This document shows, in pieces, positions 44,950 to 55,300 of a stretch of DNA of 64,000 nucleotides. The position numbers were made by a program, and so were the translations under genes. Each line of letters opens with the position of its first letter. Position 1 is the first letter of the stretch. This stretch comes from Streptomyces neyagawaensis. GTDB lineage: Bacteria > Actinomycetota > Actinomycetes > Streptomycetales > Streptomycetaceae. The stretch is taken from NCBI RefSeq assembly GCF_023516595.1, contig NZ_JAMGBG010000076.1:1-64000 (forward strand), in the 5' to 3' direction. The notes under the pieces are model-generated. The model was not told the origin of the DNA and made no database searches. It saw only the letters and a program-made list of their open reading frames with translations.

Positions 44950-44980
44950 CCATGCCACTGCCATGCCACTGCCATGACAC
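44950..44980. repeat. Short 11-bp tandem repeat (two copies plus a partial third)
   Basis: CCATGCCACTG occurs at 44950-44960 and 44961-44971, followed by CCATGACAC, about 50 bp upstream of the PLP-enzyme start. No function is evident. Confidence 0.6.
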
Positions 44981-45014
44981 ACCGTCATACATCACCGTCG
45001 GCGACGCACCCACT

Positions 45015-45020
45015 TACCCT
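45015..45020 (+). promoter_or_regulatory. Candidate -10 of a leaderless promoter for the PLP enzyme
   Basis: TACCCT ends 6 nt before the ATG at 45027 and no Shine-Dalgarno is present. This is the leaderless pattern, though no -35 is recognisable. Confidence 0.35.
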
Positions 45021-45026
45021 GCGTGC

Positions 45027-46133
45027 ATGACACCTCTGCCGGATCGCTTCTGCCCGACGGACGGCACCCGCGTCCCCGCCGCCTCCCTCGCCTGGTGCTG
45101 CCCGGCCTGCCACGGCCCTCTGGACCTCGACTTCGCGCCCACCCCCGCGCCCTTCAAGTCCCTGGCCGGCCGGGTGAACTCGCTCTGGCGGTACGCCGAG
45201 TGCCTTCCCCTCGCCACACCGTCGGTCTCTCTCGGCGAGGGCCGCACCCCGCTCGTCGAGCTCGCGGACGGCGTCTCCGCGAAGCTCGACTATCTGATGC
45301 CGACGCTGTCCTTCAAGGACCGGGGCGCGGTGCTCCTCGCCGAACTGGCCCTGCGGCTGGGGCCGAGCCGGGTCGTCGCCGACAGCAGCGGCAACGCGGG
45401 CACGGCGATCGCCGCGTACTGTGCGCGCGCCGCGCTGCCCTGCACGGTGTACGTCCCCGTCGGCACCTCGGCCAAGAAGCTGGAGCAGATCGACGTGCAC
45501 GGCGCGCAGCTCCGGATCGTCGAGGGGGACCGCGAGGCGGCGGCCGCCGCGGCCCGCGAGGCGGCGGACGAGGAGGGCGTCTTCTACGCCTCGCACGTCT
45601 ACAATCCCTACTTCCTCCACGGCACGAAGACCTACGTCCACGAGCTGTGGGAGGACCTCGGCGGCCGGCTCCCGGACGTCCTGGTCGTCCCGGTCGGCAA
45701 CGGCACGCTGCTGCTCGGCGCCGCTCTCGCCGTCGCCGAACTCCACTCGGCGGGCCTGATCGACCGCCGGCCGGCCCTGTACGCCGTCCAGTCGGCGGCG
45801 GTCGCCCCCCTGGCCCACGCGTGGGCCGAGGGCGCGGACGATCTCGTCGGCACCACCCCCATGGCGCCGACCCACGCCGAGGGCATCGCCATCCCGCGCC
45901 CGCCCCGGGCCCGCCAGATCCTGCGGGCCGTACGCGACTCCGGCGGCAGATTCCTCACCGTCACCGAGGACCAACTCCGCCACGCCCAGCGCGATCTCGC
46001 CTCCCGGGGCCTGTTCGTCGAGGCGACGGGAGTGGCCTGCTGGGCCGCCGTACGGGAGGGGGCGCTGGGGACCCGCACGGCGGTGGTCCCGCTGTGCGGG
46101 GCGGGGCTGAAGTCGGGAGTGGCAGGGGGCTGA
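45027..46133 (+). CDS. Threonine-synthase-like PLP-dependent enzyme
   Basis: A 368-residue fold-type II PLP protein. The likely Schiff-base Lys97 is in LSFKDRGA and the phosphate-binding and substrate loops are DSSGNAGTAIAAY and PVGNGTLLLG. The N-terminus carries cysteines in a rubredoxin-like arrangement (Cys9, Cys24/25, Cys28), as in some threonine synthases. Length and SLGEGRTPLVEL fit the threonine synthase/cysteate synthase group. The ATG at 45027 lacks a ribosome site, which suggests leaderless translation. It stands alone, with no thr genes beside it, so the exact substrate is uncertain. Confidence 0.83.
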   Translation: MTPLPDRFCPTDGTRVPAASLAWCCPACHGPLDLDFAPTPAPFKSLAGRVNSLWRYAECLPLATPSVSLGEGRTPLVELADGVSAKLDYLMPTLSFKDRGAVLLAELALRLGPSRVVADSSGNAGTAIAAYCARAALPCTVYVPVGTSAKKLEQIDVHGAQLRIVEGDREAAAAAAREAADEEGVFYASHVYNPYFLHGTKTYVHELWEDLGGRLPDVLVVPVGNGTLLLGAALAVAELHSAGLIDRRPALYAVQSAAVAPLAHAWAEGADDLVGTTPMAPTHAEGIAIPRPPRARQILRAVRDSGGRFLTVTEDQLRHAQRDLASRGLFVEATGVACWAAVREGALGTRTAVVPLCGAGLKSGVAGG

Positions 46134-46152
46134 GGGAGCGCCGGCCACGGGG

Positions 46153-46638
46153 TCAGCGGGGCGGCCTCACCTCGCGGCGACGGACGGCCGCGGCGCCCCC
46201 GAGCGTGTCGAGGAGGTCGGCGAGGAGGGTGCGCGCCGCATCGAGGGCCGGGGCGCCGAACCGCTGCCGGAGGCGGTCTTCCAGCGCCGCCCGCACACGG
46301 CGGGCGGCGGCGACGGCTTCGTGACCGCGCGGCGTGAGCGTGACGCGCCGGACGCGGGCGTCCTCGGGGTCGGGCAGGCGTTCGGCGTAGCCGAGGCGCT
46401 CCAGTTCGGCGACCGCCTTGGAGGCGCCCTGCTGGGTCATGTCGAGCTTCTCGGCGAGGTCGCCGATGGTGGGCCGGGCGTGGAGGAGGTGCTGGAAGAC
46501 ATAGCCGTGGGACATCCGCAGGTCGGGGAAGCCGAGGTCGGCGAGTTCGTCCTGGACGGTGGAGGCCGTGGCGAGACCGGCGAAGAGGGCGAGGGTGCCG
46601 GTGTCGAGATCGTGCGGGTCGAGTGGCTGCTGCTGCAT
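46153..46638 (-). CDS. MarR-family transcriptional regulator
   Basis: A 161-residue winged-helix protein. The DNA-binding region is PTIGDLAEKLDMTQQGASKA and the wing is RLPDPEDARVRRVTLTPRG, flanked by dimerisation helices. MarR proteins act as homodimers whose DNA binding is released by small ligands or oxidation. It is divergent from the SnoaL-like gene, and a perfect 22-bp palindrome between them is a natural operator for both. ATG at 46638 begins MQQQPLDPHD with no ribosome site. CAGAGT ends 6 nt before it, so it may also be leaderless. Confidence 0.88.
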   Translation of the reverse strand: MQQQPLDPHDLDTGTLALFAGLATASTVQDELADLGFPDLRMSHGYVFQHLLHARPTIGDLAEKLDMTQQGASKAVAELERLGYAERLPDPEDARVRRVTLTPRGHEAVAAARRVRAALEDRLRQRFGAPALDAARTLLADLLDTLGGAAAVRRREVRPPR

Positions 46639-46667
46639 GGACCCACTCTGCCATTGGACAACCCGGA

Positions 46668-46689
46668 TTGTGCAACCATGGTTGCACAA
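46668..46689. promoter_or_regulatory. 22-bp perfect palindrome, likely MarR operator
   Basis: TTGTGCAACCA followed immediately by its exact reverse complement, between the divergent marR and SnoaL-like genes. It spans the plus-strand -35 and most of the spacer, so binding would repress the SnoaL-like gene and probably marR itself. Length and symmetry match MarR sites. Confidence 0.8.
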
Positions 46690-46696
46690 CTAAGGT
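46668..46696 (+). promoter_or_regulatory. Leaderless promoter of the SnoaL-like gene
   Basis: -35 TTGTGC (46668-46673), 17-nt spacer and -10 TAAGGT (46691-46696). The ATG at 46704 lies 7 nt after the -10, at the expected start of transcription, and has no Shine-Dalgarno. Confidence 0.6.
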
Positions 46697-46703
46697 TGTA
46701 GGC

Positions 46704-47129
46704 ATGCCGGAGTTCGCTGAGCACCCCGATGTCCGTACCGCCGTCCGCTACCACCAGGCGGTGTCCCGCTTCGCCCCGGACGAGGAACTAGCCGCCTTCT
46801 TCCACCCGGACGCCGTCCACACGCAGCTGCCCAACGCCCTCTTCCCGGACGGCACCGTCCGCCGGCTGCCCGACCTGATCGCCGCGTCGCGGCAGGGCCG
46901 GTCCCTGCTCGCCGGCCAGCACTTCGACGTGATCAACGCGGTCGCCTCCGGCACCCAGGTCGCCCTGGAGGTCACCTGGTCCGGCGCCCTGGCCGTACCC
47001 GTCGGCGACCTGGCCGCCGGGCAGGTGCTGCGGGCCCACATCGCGACGTTCCTCGAGTTCCGCGACGGAAAGATCACCGCCCAGCGCAACTACGACTGCT
47101 ACGAGCGGCTGCGCCCCGCGACGGACTGA
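46704..47129 (+). CDS. SnoaL-like / NTF2-fold protein under MarR control
   Basis: A 141-residue alpha+beta cone-fold protein. VRYHQAVSRFAPDEELAAFF and HPDAVHTQLPN form the start, and VALEVTWSGALAVPVGDL and ATFLEFRDGKITAQRNYDCY form the sheet that ends these domains. Members are small cyclases, isomerases, epoxide hydrolases or ligand carriers. Divergence from a marR gene and the shared palindrome suggest induction by a toxic or aromatic compound, perhaps for its breakdown. The specific reaction cannot be predicted. Confidence 0.82.
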   Translation: MPEFAEHPDVRTAVRYHQAVSRFAPDEELAAFFHPDAVHTQLPNALFPDGTVRRLPDLIAASRQGRSLLAGQHFDVINAVASGTQVALEVTWSGALAVPVGDLAAGQVLRAHIATFLEFRDGKITAQRNYDCYERLRPATD

Positions 47130-47183
47130 GGTCCTCTCGCCCACCCACGTACTGTCGTCGCCGAGCGGCAGGCGCAGCGGGGC

Positions 47184-47198
47184 CCGCCCTCCGGGCGG
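47184..47198. terminator. Weak hairpin between convergent genes
   Basis: A 6-bp stem CCGCCC/GGGCGG with a 3-nt loop between the SnoaL-like gene (plus) and the small membrane gene (minus). No T-run is present. Confidence 0.3.
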
Positions 47199-47222
47199 AC
47201 GACGGGACTTTGCGGACACGAC

Positions 47223-47396
47223 CTAGAACGCCACGAACCACAGCAGGGCGAGAGCCCCCGCCCCGGCCGCCGTCATCAGCATGTTGCTGCGCTTGTGCCC
47301 CAGCCAGAGCAGGAGCACCGCGGCGGCGACCGCGAGCACCCGCACCTCACCGTTGAACACGAGCAGCACCCCGAGAATCGCCAACGCCACCCACAT
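47223..47396 (-). CDS. Small hydrophobic membrane protein
   Basis: A 57-residue protein too short for ordinary ORF calling. It starts at ATG 47396 (MWVALAILGVLLVFNGEVRV) and ends ALLWFVAF. Three short hydrophobic stretches at about residues 1-14, 18-32 and 40-57, with KRS at about 36-38, suggest two or three membrane passes. A GGAGGGG ribosome site lies about 5 nt upstream. It is convergent with the SnoaL-like gene and divergent from the acyltransferase. No family is recognised. Confidence 0.65.
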   Translation of the reverse strand: MWVALAILGVLLVFNGEVRVLAVAAAVLLLWLGHKRSNMLMTAAGAGALALLWFVAF

Positions 47397-47649
47397 GAGT
47401 GCCCCTCCCCCGGCCTTCCGGTCTCCCTCCCCGAGAGCTGCCCACGCGAAGAGATCGACATCCCCCGAATCACCACGAGCCAGACATCGCGCCGAATGCC
47501 GCCCTTCGAGACCCGCGAGGGCAGCGGGAGTCGCGCGGCGGGGCCCTTCTCGTCAGGAGTGCCGGCCCCCGTGGAGGATGGCGGGGCGAGCCCGCAGTCC
47601 TCGCCGCCGGCAGGTGACAGCCGGGCTGAACACCAGGGAAAGGCCGCAC

Positions 47650-48933
47650 GTGAGAACGGGTATGAAGTCTTCACTCCCCGCGACGCCCCGGCCGGCCGCG
47701 TCCGGTGTGTCGCGGCTCGGCTGGCTGGACGCGCTGCGCGGTATCGCGGCGCTCGTGGTGGTGTTCGACCACTCGTCGTACTCCTTCATGGCGGAGTTCC
47801 GACGGGAGCTGATGCCGGAGTTCAACACCAGCCGCTACGGCATCATGGTGTTCTTCCTGGTCAGCGGTTACATCATCCCCGCGTCGCTGGAACGCAGGGG
47901 CTCGGTGGGGACGTTCTGGACCGGCCGCTTCTTCCGTATCTACCCTCTGTGCGCGGTCGTCGTCGCCGGTCTGCTGCTGGCCGACCACCTGGGTCTGGCG
48001 GAGATCCGGGAGTTCCACGGACAGAGCCTCGCCTCGGTGGCGCTGGCCCATGTCACCCTCTTCCAGGAGCTGTTGGGCACCCCCAACCTGCTGCTCGTCC
48101 TGTGGACGCTCTCCTACGAGATGGCCTTCTACCTCCTGGTGGTCGGACTTTTCACGGTGCGTCAGCACCGGCGGTCCGGCGCGGTAGCCGTCACCCTGGC
48201 GGGGCTCGCCGCGCTGAGTGTGGCGGCGGGGTTCGCCCTGCCGGCTTCGGCACTCTCGGAGGAGTTCGGCACCGGTCGGCTGATCGCCCTCGCGGCGGTC
48301 GTGATGGCCGTCGCCATCTGCTGCGCGAGCACCGGGTCGGGCGTGCTGCGGGTGTTCGGGGGCCTGCTGGGCGGGGGCTTCGCGCTGACCCTGGTCGCCC
48401 TCAACGGCACGGTCCCGGTGTGGGAGGGGCTGGTGATCCTCGCCGTGATGTTCCTCGGTACGGCGGTGTACCGGGCCGACACCGGGCAGAGCAGCTGGGC
48501 GTGGGCGGGCTGCGCGGCGGCCCTGGTGGTCGCCTGCGCGGTCGGGAGCGCGTATGTCGACGGCGACGGTGGGCACTTCACTCGGCGCGCGTGGATCGTG
48601 TCGTTCCTGCTGGCCGTGGTCACCTTCGGCATCGGGCTGGCGGTGCGCCGTCGGCGGATCCCACGTCTGCTGACGTTCCTGGGCACGATCAGTTACTCGG
48701 TCTACCTCGTGCATCCGCTGCTGCTGGCGGTGAGCGACCACACGTTCGGCCGCCGCCCCCACGACGACCTGATCCGCGAGGTGGCCTTCTATGTACTGCT
48801 GTTGCCGGTGTGCGCCCTGACGTACTACTGCGTCGAGGCACCGGCCCAGCGCTGGGCGCGCCGCCTGACACGCCGCGACGCCCCGGACCGGGTGGGGTCC
48901 GGGGCGTCGTCGGCGGCGGCATCGGTGTCGTGA
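47650..48933 (+). CDS. Acyltransferase-3-family membrane protein
   Basis: A 427-residue integral membrane protein with about ten helices. The family N-terminal block is RLGWLDALRGIAALVVVFDH, followed by MVFFLVSGYIIPASLERRG, FWTGRFFRIYPL and ISYSVYLVHPLLLA near the end. Such enzymes move acetyl or other acyl groups to extracellular sugars, lipids or antibiotics. The start is uncertain: GTG 47650 has GGAAAGG about 6 nt upstream, whereas the ATG at 47662 does not. It stands alone. A long hairpin is encoded in its last 20 codons. Confidence 0.87.
   Translation: MRTGMKSSLPATPRPAASGVSRLGWLDALRGIAALVVVFDHSSYSFMAEFRRELMPEFNTSRYGIMVFFLVSGYIIPASLERRGSVGTFWTGRFFRIYPLCAVVVAGLLLADHLGLAEIREFHGQSLASVALAHVTLFQELLGTPNLLLVLWTLSYEMAFYLLVVGLFTVRQHRRSGAVAVTLAGLAALSVAAGFALPASALSEEFGTGRLIALAAVVMAVAICCASTGSGVLRVFGGLLGGGFALTLVALNGTVPVWEGLVILAVMFLGTAVYRADTGQSSWAWAGCAAALVVACAVGSAYVDGDGGHFTRRAWIVSFLLAVVTFGIGLAVRRRRIPRLLTFLGTISYSVYLVHPLLLAVSDHTFGRRPHDDLIREVAFYVLLLPVCALTYYCVEAPAQRWARRLTRRDAPDRVGSGASSAAASVS
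48876..48909. terminator. Hairpin in the 3' end of the acyltransferase gene, probable bidirectional terminator
   Basis: A 14-bp perfect stem (CGACGCCCCGGACC and its complement) with a 6-nt loop, ending 24 bp before the acyltransferase stop. The convergent Rhs immunity gene ends at 48961, so this one hairpin may serve both strands despite lying inside a coding sequence. Confidence 0.5.
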
Positions 48934-48960
48934 CCTCGCTGCCGCCGTCAGGTCAAGCGG

Positions 48961-49353
48961 TCACAGGTCGTACGGGTAGAGCTGGATCTCGGGTGCCCGG
49001 AAAGAGATGAAACCCTCTCGCAGCAACTCCTGCCTGCGCTCCGGGATCTCGACCAGCAGGATGTCCGGCCCCACTCTGATCTCCACGACCGGGTCGTCGC
49101 CGTCGTCGTACCCGACGACCTGACCCGTGATCAGAGCGGCGCGCTCCGTCCCGGCGGCCTCGGCGAGGGACGCAGTGCCCGAAGCCTCCGCCGTCCATTC
49201 AACGACTTCTTCCGGAACCTCGAGTTCGACGTCATATCGACCCGCCTCGACGAGGGCCGACCCCATCCAGCGGCCCGAGGCAGTACCGGACTCGCAGCGG
49301 AAGCGCACGATGCGCTGTGCGGGATCCAGGATCTCGAGGACTTCCACGCGCAT
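48961..49353 (-). CDS. Candidate immunity protein for the upstream Rhs toxin
   Basis: A 130-residue acidic, beta-rich protein beginning MRVEVLEILDPAQRIVRF and ending EIQLYPYDL. It has no signal peptide, so it is cytosolic. Its ATG shares one base with the Rhs stop codon (TGATG), so it is translationally coupled to the toxin. This fits toxin-immunity gene order and expression. I do not recognise the family, and immunity is inferred from position, size and coupling. Confidence 0.72.
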   Translation of the reverse strand: MRVEVLEILDPAQRIVRFRCESGTASGRWMGSALVEAGRYDVELEVPEEVVEWTAEASGTASLAEAAGTERAALITGQVVGYDDGDDPVVEIRVGPDILLVEIPERRQELLREGFISFRAPEIQLYPYDL

Positions 49354-52300
49354 CACTTCACTCCCAACGGGACACGCTGCATGGTGTTGCTGACCGTCCA
49401 TTCGTTCGTGACGGAGTTCCAGTCCCAGGTCTCCTGGTGGTAATGGAACTTGGTGGGCTTGCTGTTCATCTCGTGGTCCCCCATCCGGATGCTGCGGCGT
49501 CCGTCGGCGGAGACGAGGCGGCTGGGGTCCGGCTGCCCGGTACGCGGGTGGATGTTCGTGTACGGGCCGGGGCCCAGGAAATCAGCCCATGCCTGTTCGA
49601 CCTGAGCGGGTTTGAGGGGCTTGGGCGCCGCGACCTCCGGCAGGTTCCTGACGGACTGAGCAGGACCGCAGGCGGTGGAGTTGTGCACCAGCACCGGAGT
49701 CACGCCGGCCAGCACATAGTACGTGTGGAAGTCGGCCACGGTGAGGTTGTGGACGGTGGCCGGCCGGGTCCAGCGGTCGACCGCAGTGATCTCGACCAGA
49801 GCCCCGGTGGACGTGCGGAGCCGTTCGCCGACGGTCAGGTCGGTGGCGTCGGCCCAGGCGTTCAGCGCCGGAACCCAGAACGGGTGGCCGTCCGTCGCGG
49901 TGATCGTGGCGGTCCGCCTCTCGCCGTCGACCTCCACTGACAGCGTGATCCTGACCAGGTTCTTCCGGCCCTTGCCGGTGATCTCCGCGGTGACCGTCTT
50001 GACCGTGGTCCGCCCGGTCTCGGGGTCCGTGGCGAGTATCTTGTCGCCGGTCTTGACCTCCTCAATGGGCTTGGTGGTGCCGTCGGCCATCAGAACCTTG
50101 GTGCCGGGGACAAAACTGTTGCAGGGCCTCGCGCCCATGGCCCCGCCCAGGTAGCCCAGTACGGCGGTGGCGACGGCGTCCTTGATGACGTTGCCCCGGG
50201 CGACGGCGGCGGCCTTCTCGTTGCACTCGTCGGCGTTGTAGACGCAGTAGGTGGCCGCGAGTTCCTTGGCCTTCTCGACGTCCTTGCCGCCGTGCAGCAC
50301 GTACAGGTAGGCCTGACGGCAACCCTCACGCCCGAAGCAGGCGGTGCCCTCCCGGCCCTTCTGGGACGACTCGTAGACCGGGTTGTACCAGAAGTCGTCG
50401 GTGAACTCCCCGTTCATCCGGGGGCTCCAGTAATCGTCCGCCAGGTGATCGAGGTCGTTCGACACAGGGGTGTTCGCCGACACCCAGTACTTCTTCGCCG
50501 CCTGGGAGCGCTTGTAGATGTTGCCGCGGCGGTAGTCGGTCGTGCCCGACTTCGCGTCGTAGCCGACCTCCTTCTGGGTCTTCTTGCTGCAGTTCGCGAG
50601 GGAGTACTGGCAGGAGTTGGGCTTGGACCCGATCTCCGTGCCCGCCGGGTCGGAGTGGGTCAGGGGGTTGTTGTTGGCGTAGGCGTAGCCGTGCATCTGC
50701 TGCGGGTCGTCGGCCGTGAAGACCGGGTCGACCGACAGGAAGCGGCCCAGGTCGGGGTCGTACTCACGGGCGCCGAGGTGCGTGAGGCCGGTGGCCTTGT
50801 CGATGGTGCCGCCGACGAAGCCCTTGGTTCCGGCGAACGAGGTCGGCCGGGTGCCGCGCGGGCCGCCGAAGGGCAGGGTGCGGCGCTGGGTCAGGGCCTG
50901 GGTGGTGGCGTCCACGGACAGCTGGGCCGTGCCGTGGTGGTCGGCCAGGGTGAAGGAGATCTTCCCGTCGTTGGCCTGGACGGCCGTGTGACCGCCGCCG
51001 AGGTCGAAGTAGCGGGTGGCCTTGGGGGCTGTGGACCCCTTGGCCAGGGTGATCTCCGTGGGGCCGAGGTACAGCGTGGTCTCGGTCGGGGTCCGGCCGA
51101 TCAGGCGGTTGCCCTCCGAGTCGTACAGGTACTCGGTGACCTTGTCGCTGCCGCCCTCCACGGGTTCGGTGACCTTGGTCAGGTGGCCCTCGGTGTCCCA
51201 GTCCAGGGTCTGGGAGGTGCCGTCGGCCAGCAGCCGGGTGCGGGTGTTGCCCGCGTCGTCGTAGGTGAAGCTGTCGCGGGACTTGACGGTCCCGGCGGTG
51301 TTGTCCACCGACGTCAGCGCGTGCGGGCGCACGGCACCCGGGTCCGGGTAGTCGTACTCCCGCTTGGTGTCGGAGGCGCCTGCCTCGGTGGCGTGCCGGG
51401 TCTCGGTGAGCCGGTTGCCCACCTTGTCGTAGGTGTAGGACGTCCAGTACGGGGCCGGACCGCCCACGGTGCTCGCGCTGGGGGTGGCGACGCAGCCGGT
51501 GGTCGACTGGGCCCAGGCCTCCGTCACCCGACCGAGGTGGTCATAGGTGAAGCACTGGTTGTCGGTGCCGGAGCGGGACGTGTCGGAGACGGACAGGACG
51601 TTGCCCGCCTCGTCGTACTTGTAGGTGTTGAGCTGGTCGACCCCCGCGATGTCCTGGCGGTCCACCCGGGAGGTGGCCAGCCGCTGGGTGCCCCACTGGT
51701 AGGTGTTGGTCTCGTACGTCGCCTTCCCGCCGTTCGCGGCCATGGAGTACTGCAGCGGCTTGCCGGTGAGGCTGTAGCGGGTGCTCGCGGTCATGTTCAG
51801 CGGCCCGCTGATCCCGATGGGCCGCAGCGTGCCGTCCTCGTAGGTGTAGGTGACGGTGTTGGCGGCCAGGTCACCTGCCTTGGGGTAACCGATGCCCTGC
51901 ACCGTGCCCGACGCGTTGTAGCTGGTCGACGAGAGATAGGTGCCCTGGAGGTCGCCCTCGGAGGACGGGATGGTGACGGAGGTGCGCAGCGGGCGGTACA
52001 GCCGGTCGTAGGCGACCACGCTCGTCTTGTACTCCTGGCCGCCGCTGAAGCGGGAGCTGGAGGCGAGCTGCCCCTTGGCGCCGCTGATGGTGTCGTAGAC
52101 CCACTTGGCACGCAGCGTCCCGGACGCGGAGTTGTCCCGCATCTCGGTCTTGCGGCCCAGGCCGTCGTAGACGTAGGCCAGGACGCCCTTTGGACTCTTC
52201 GAGGTGGTCATCAGGGACCGGTCGTCGTACTCCAGGTGACCGGCGCCCTTGTCCGGGTCGGTGGTGTCCGTGAGCCGGCCCATCAGGTCGTACGTCCACG

Positions 52301-55300
52301 TCCAGGCGTTGCCCGCCGGGTCGGTGACCTTGATCAGCTCACCACGCGGCGAGTACGCGTACGACGTGGTGTCGTAGGCGGCGTCGGCGGAACGGGAGTG
52401 CAGCAGACGCAGTTCGGTGGTGCGGCCGCGGGCGTCGGTGACGGCGGTCTGAGCGGTGCCTCCGACGGGCGGGATGACCGTGGTGCGGTCGCCGCCGTAG
52501 AGCGTCCTCGTGACGCCGAGGACCTCTCCGCCGTCGCCGTTGCCGGCGATCGCCTTCAGCTCGGTCACCCGGCCGAGGCCGTCATAGGTGTACCGGTTCT
52601 GGGTCTCCACGCTCAGCGCGTCAGCGGGCTTGAAGAGCGTGGTCGACGGCGCGGCGGTGACGTAGTAGGTGGCGAACTCCTTCGTCGTGAGGCCGCGTTC
52701 GTCGTAGAAGGTGTCCGTCAGCAGCGTTCCGCCGTCCGGGCCGGGCGACTGCGTCTGGCGGGGGCGGAGGAAGCCGTCGTAGAGGGTGTAGGAGGTGTCC
52801 TGGGCACCCGAGTTGCCGATGGTCTTCGTCCCCACCGCGACCGGCTTGCCGTCGGTGATGGTGTAGGTGAACTCGCTGCTCGGGGTCTGGCCCGTCGTCC
52901 GGTCCGGCAGCCACACCTTGGTGACACGGCCCAGCGCGTCGTACGCGTAGGAGGTGACCTTGCTGTTGGTGTCGGTCTCGGTGAGCGGCAGTCCGCGCAG
53001 CGCCTCGTAGGTGGTGGTCGAGGTCTGGGCGGTGGCGCTGTCCCCGGCCGTGGCCGGCGGGGTGGTCACCGTGCTGCTCGTCGGGAAGCCCGAGGTGGGG
53101 GTGTACGCGGTGGTGGTGGTCCGTCCGCCGCTGCGGGCGGTCCGGGTGAGCACCCCGGAGGACGTGACCGTGACGTCGGCGGTGAGGTCGGTGGTGGTCA
53201 GCGCCCGGCCGTAGCCGTCGAAGGTGGAGCTGGACTCCAGATAGACCGCGGTGGTGCCGTTGTACGTCTTGAGCTTCGCCGTCCTGGTGGGGTCACCCTT
53301 GGTCGCCGCGGCGCCGTAGGCCCCGCCGTCGTAGGCGGTGCGGACGTCGGAGATGACGTCGGCCGGACGGCTGGGGGTGGCGTCGCACGCCTTGGCGACC
53401 GTCTCGACCCGGGCCGGGGTGGCCAGCGGCACGCTGCCGGCGACATAGGTGGTGCGGGTGCACTGGTTGTCGGCGGCGGTCGTCGTGTCGCCCAGGTCCT
53501 CGCTCTGCACGACGAGACCCGTGGCGGGGTCGTGGGTCTCGGAACCGGAGGTGATCCGCCACTTGGCGCCCTCGCCGTCGTCCAGCGAGGTCCAGGACTT
53601 CGTGGAGGCGGTGCCGGTGAAGTTGGCGGTGACGGTGCCCCAGTCGCGGACCTTCTTCGCGGTCTCCTTGTACCAGGGCCGGCTCACCGTCTTCTCGAGG
53701 ACCTTGCCGCCGGGGCCGGAGTAGGTGACGGTCTTGTACGCGAACCCGGCCTGCGACTCGTGGTCGGTGATCGGGTCGCCCTCGCCGTCGCCCAGGGTGA
53801 CGCTGACGGACTTGGTGCCGCCGGAAGGGTCCTTGCGGTCGCCGTCCATGCCGCGCAGGAAGTACGAGTCGGTCTGCGTCCTCATGGCCGAGGCGCCGCC
53901 CTGGCCTCCCGTGCGCACCCGTACGTGGCCGTATCCGCGCCACTGCGACCAGGTCCGCAGCTTCGCCTTGGACATGCCGTCGTCATCGTCGTAGTGCCAG
54001 GCGGCACCGTCCAGGTAGTCGTACATGGTGACCTGGTCGGGCGAGCCGCCGGTACGGTCGGTCGAGGTGACGGAGTCGACGACGTACTTGTTGAACCACT
54101 GCAGCTCGGGGTCGTCGCTCGAACTGCCGCCGATGTACTGCGGGAAGCAGCGGGTGGTGTTGGTCTGCGGGGTCGGCAACGCGTCGAAGTCGCAGACGGG
54201 GGCCGAGTAGGTGACGTCGATCTGGCCGCCCGAGTCGTCGGCGATCGTGGACAGCCGGGACTTGATGTACGGGGCGTAGCCGTCGCCGGTCCTGTCGAGC
54301 CGGTTGGCGAGCTGCTTGTAGGCGAAGGTGGTCTTCGGCAGGGTGATCGAGGACGTGCCGTCATGACCGGTGCGCTGGACGGAGTCGAGCAGCAGCTGGT
54401 AGTCGGTGTCGGCCATGCCCCAGCGGTGGGTCAGCTTCCAGGAGTCGACGTTCTTGTAGCCGCTGCCGTCGTACACCTGGGTGGCGACCTCGGTGAGGCG
54501 CTTGCGGGTGAAGAACGCCGGGGAGTACCGGCCGTTGTCGCAGTCGGTGCCCGCCTCGCAGTTCAGGTCCCAGGGTGTGTCGTACCAGTACTGGGAGCCC
54601 GTGGAGATGGACGAGCAGGTGGTGGAGCTGTCGGCTATGCACCGCTCGCTGCTGGTGAGGTCGACCTTGGCCTGCGCCTTCGCCGAGTACATGGCGTTGG
54701 ACTTCAGCCCGTACTCGACGCGGTCCAGGGTGCCGCCGCGGACGTAAGGGGTGTCGTCGGCGGCCTTGAGGTTGCGGCCGTAGGAGTTGGTCTCCTTGTC
54801 GTAGTAGTACGCGACCGCGTTGCCGCGCCGGTCCACGACGTAGTCGAGGTTCCAGCGCCAGCCCTGCTGGCACCAGGACGCGGCGAACGTGGAGGCGTGG
54901 CAGGGCTCGTCGGCGTTGTTGCCGAAGACCGGCACGGTCCACGTCGAGTCCGTGGTCTCGTTGCCGCTGGCCCAGCCGGGCAACCGGTTGTAGCCGAAGT
55001 AGTAGCGGGTGCCGTCGGGGGTGGTGACCCGCCAGTACTCGTCATCGCGGGCTCCGTTGGACCGCACGTTGTCGCTGTCACCGTGGAGCCGGTCGACCTT
55101 CGTGCCGTCGTCGTTCTGCAGCTTCCAGGAGTTGGTGCCGTTCGGCACCAGCTCACCGCCGGAGCCGTTCAGCGACAGGGTGGCGTTGTCGTACGCCCAG
55201 CACAGGTCGCCCGGGTCCTTCCCGTCGGCGTTGGTCGCCCCGTCCTTCTCGCAGCTCTTGTAGCTGCGCTCGATGAAGCCGGGCGCCAGGTCGAAGCCGT

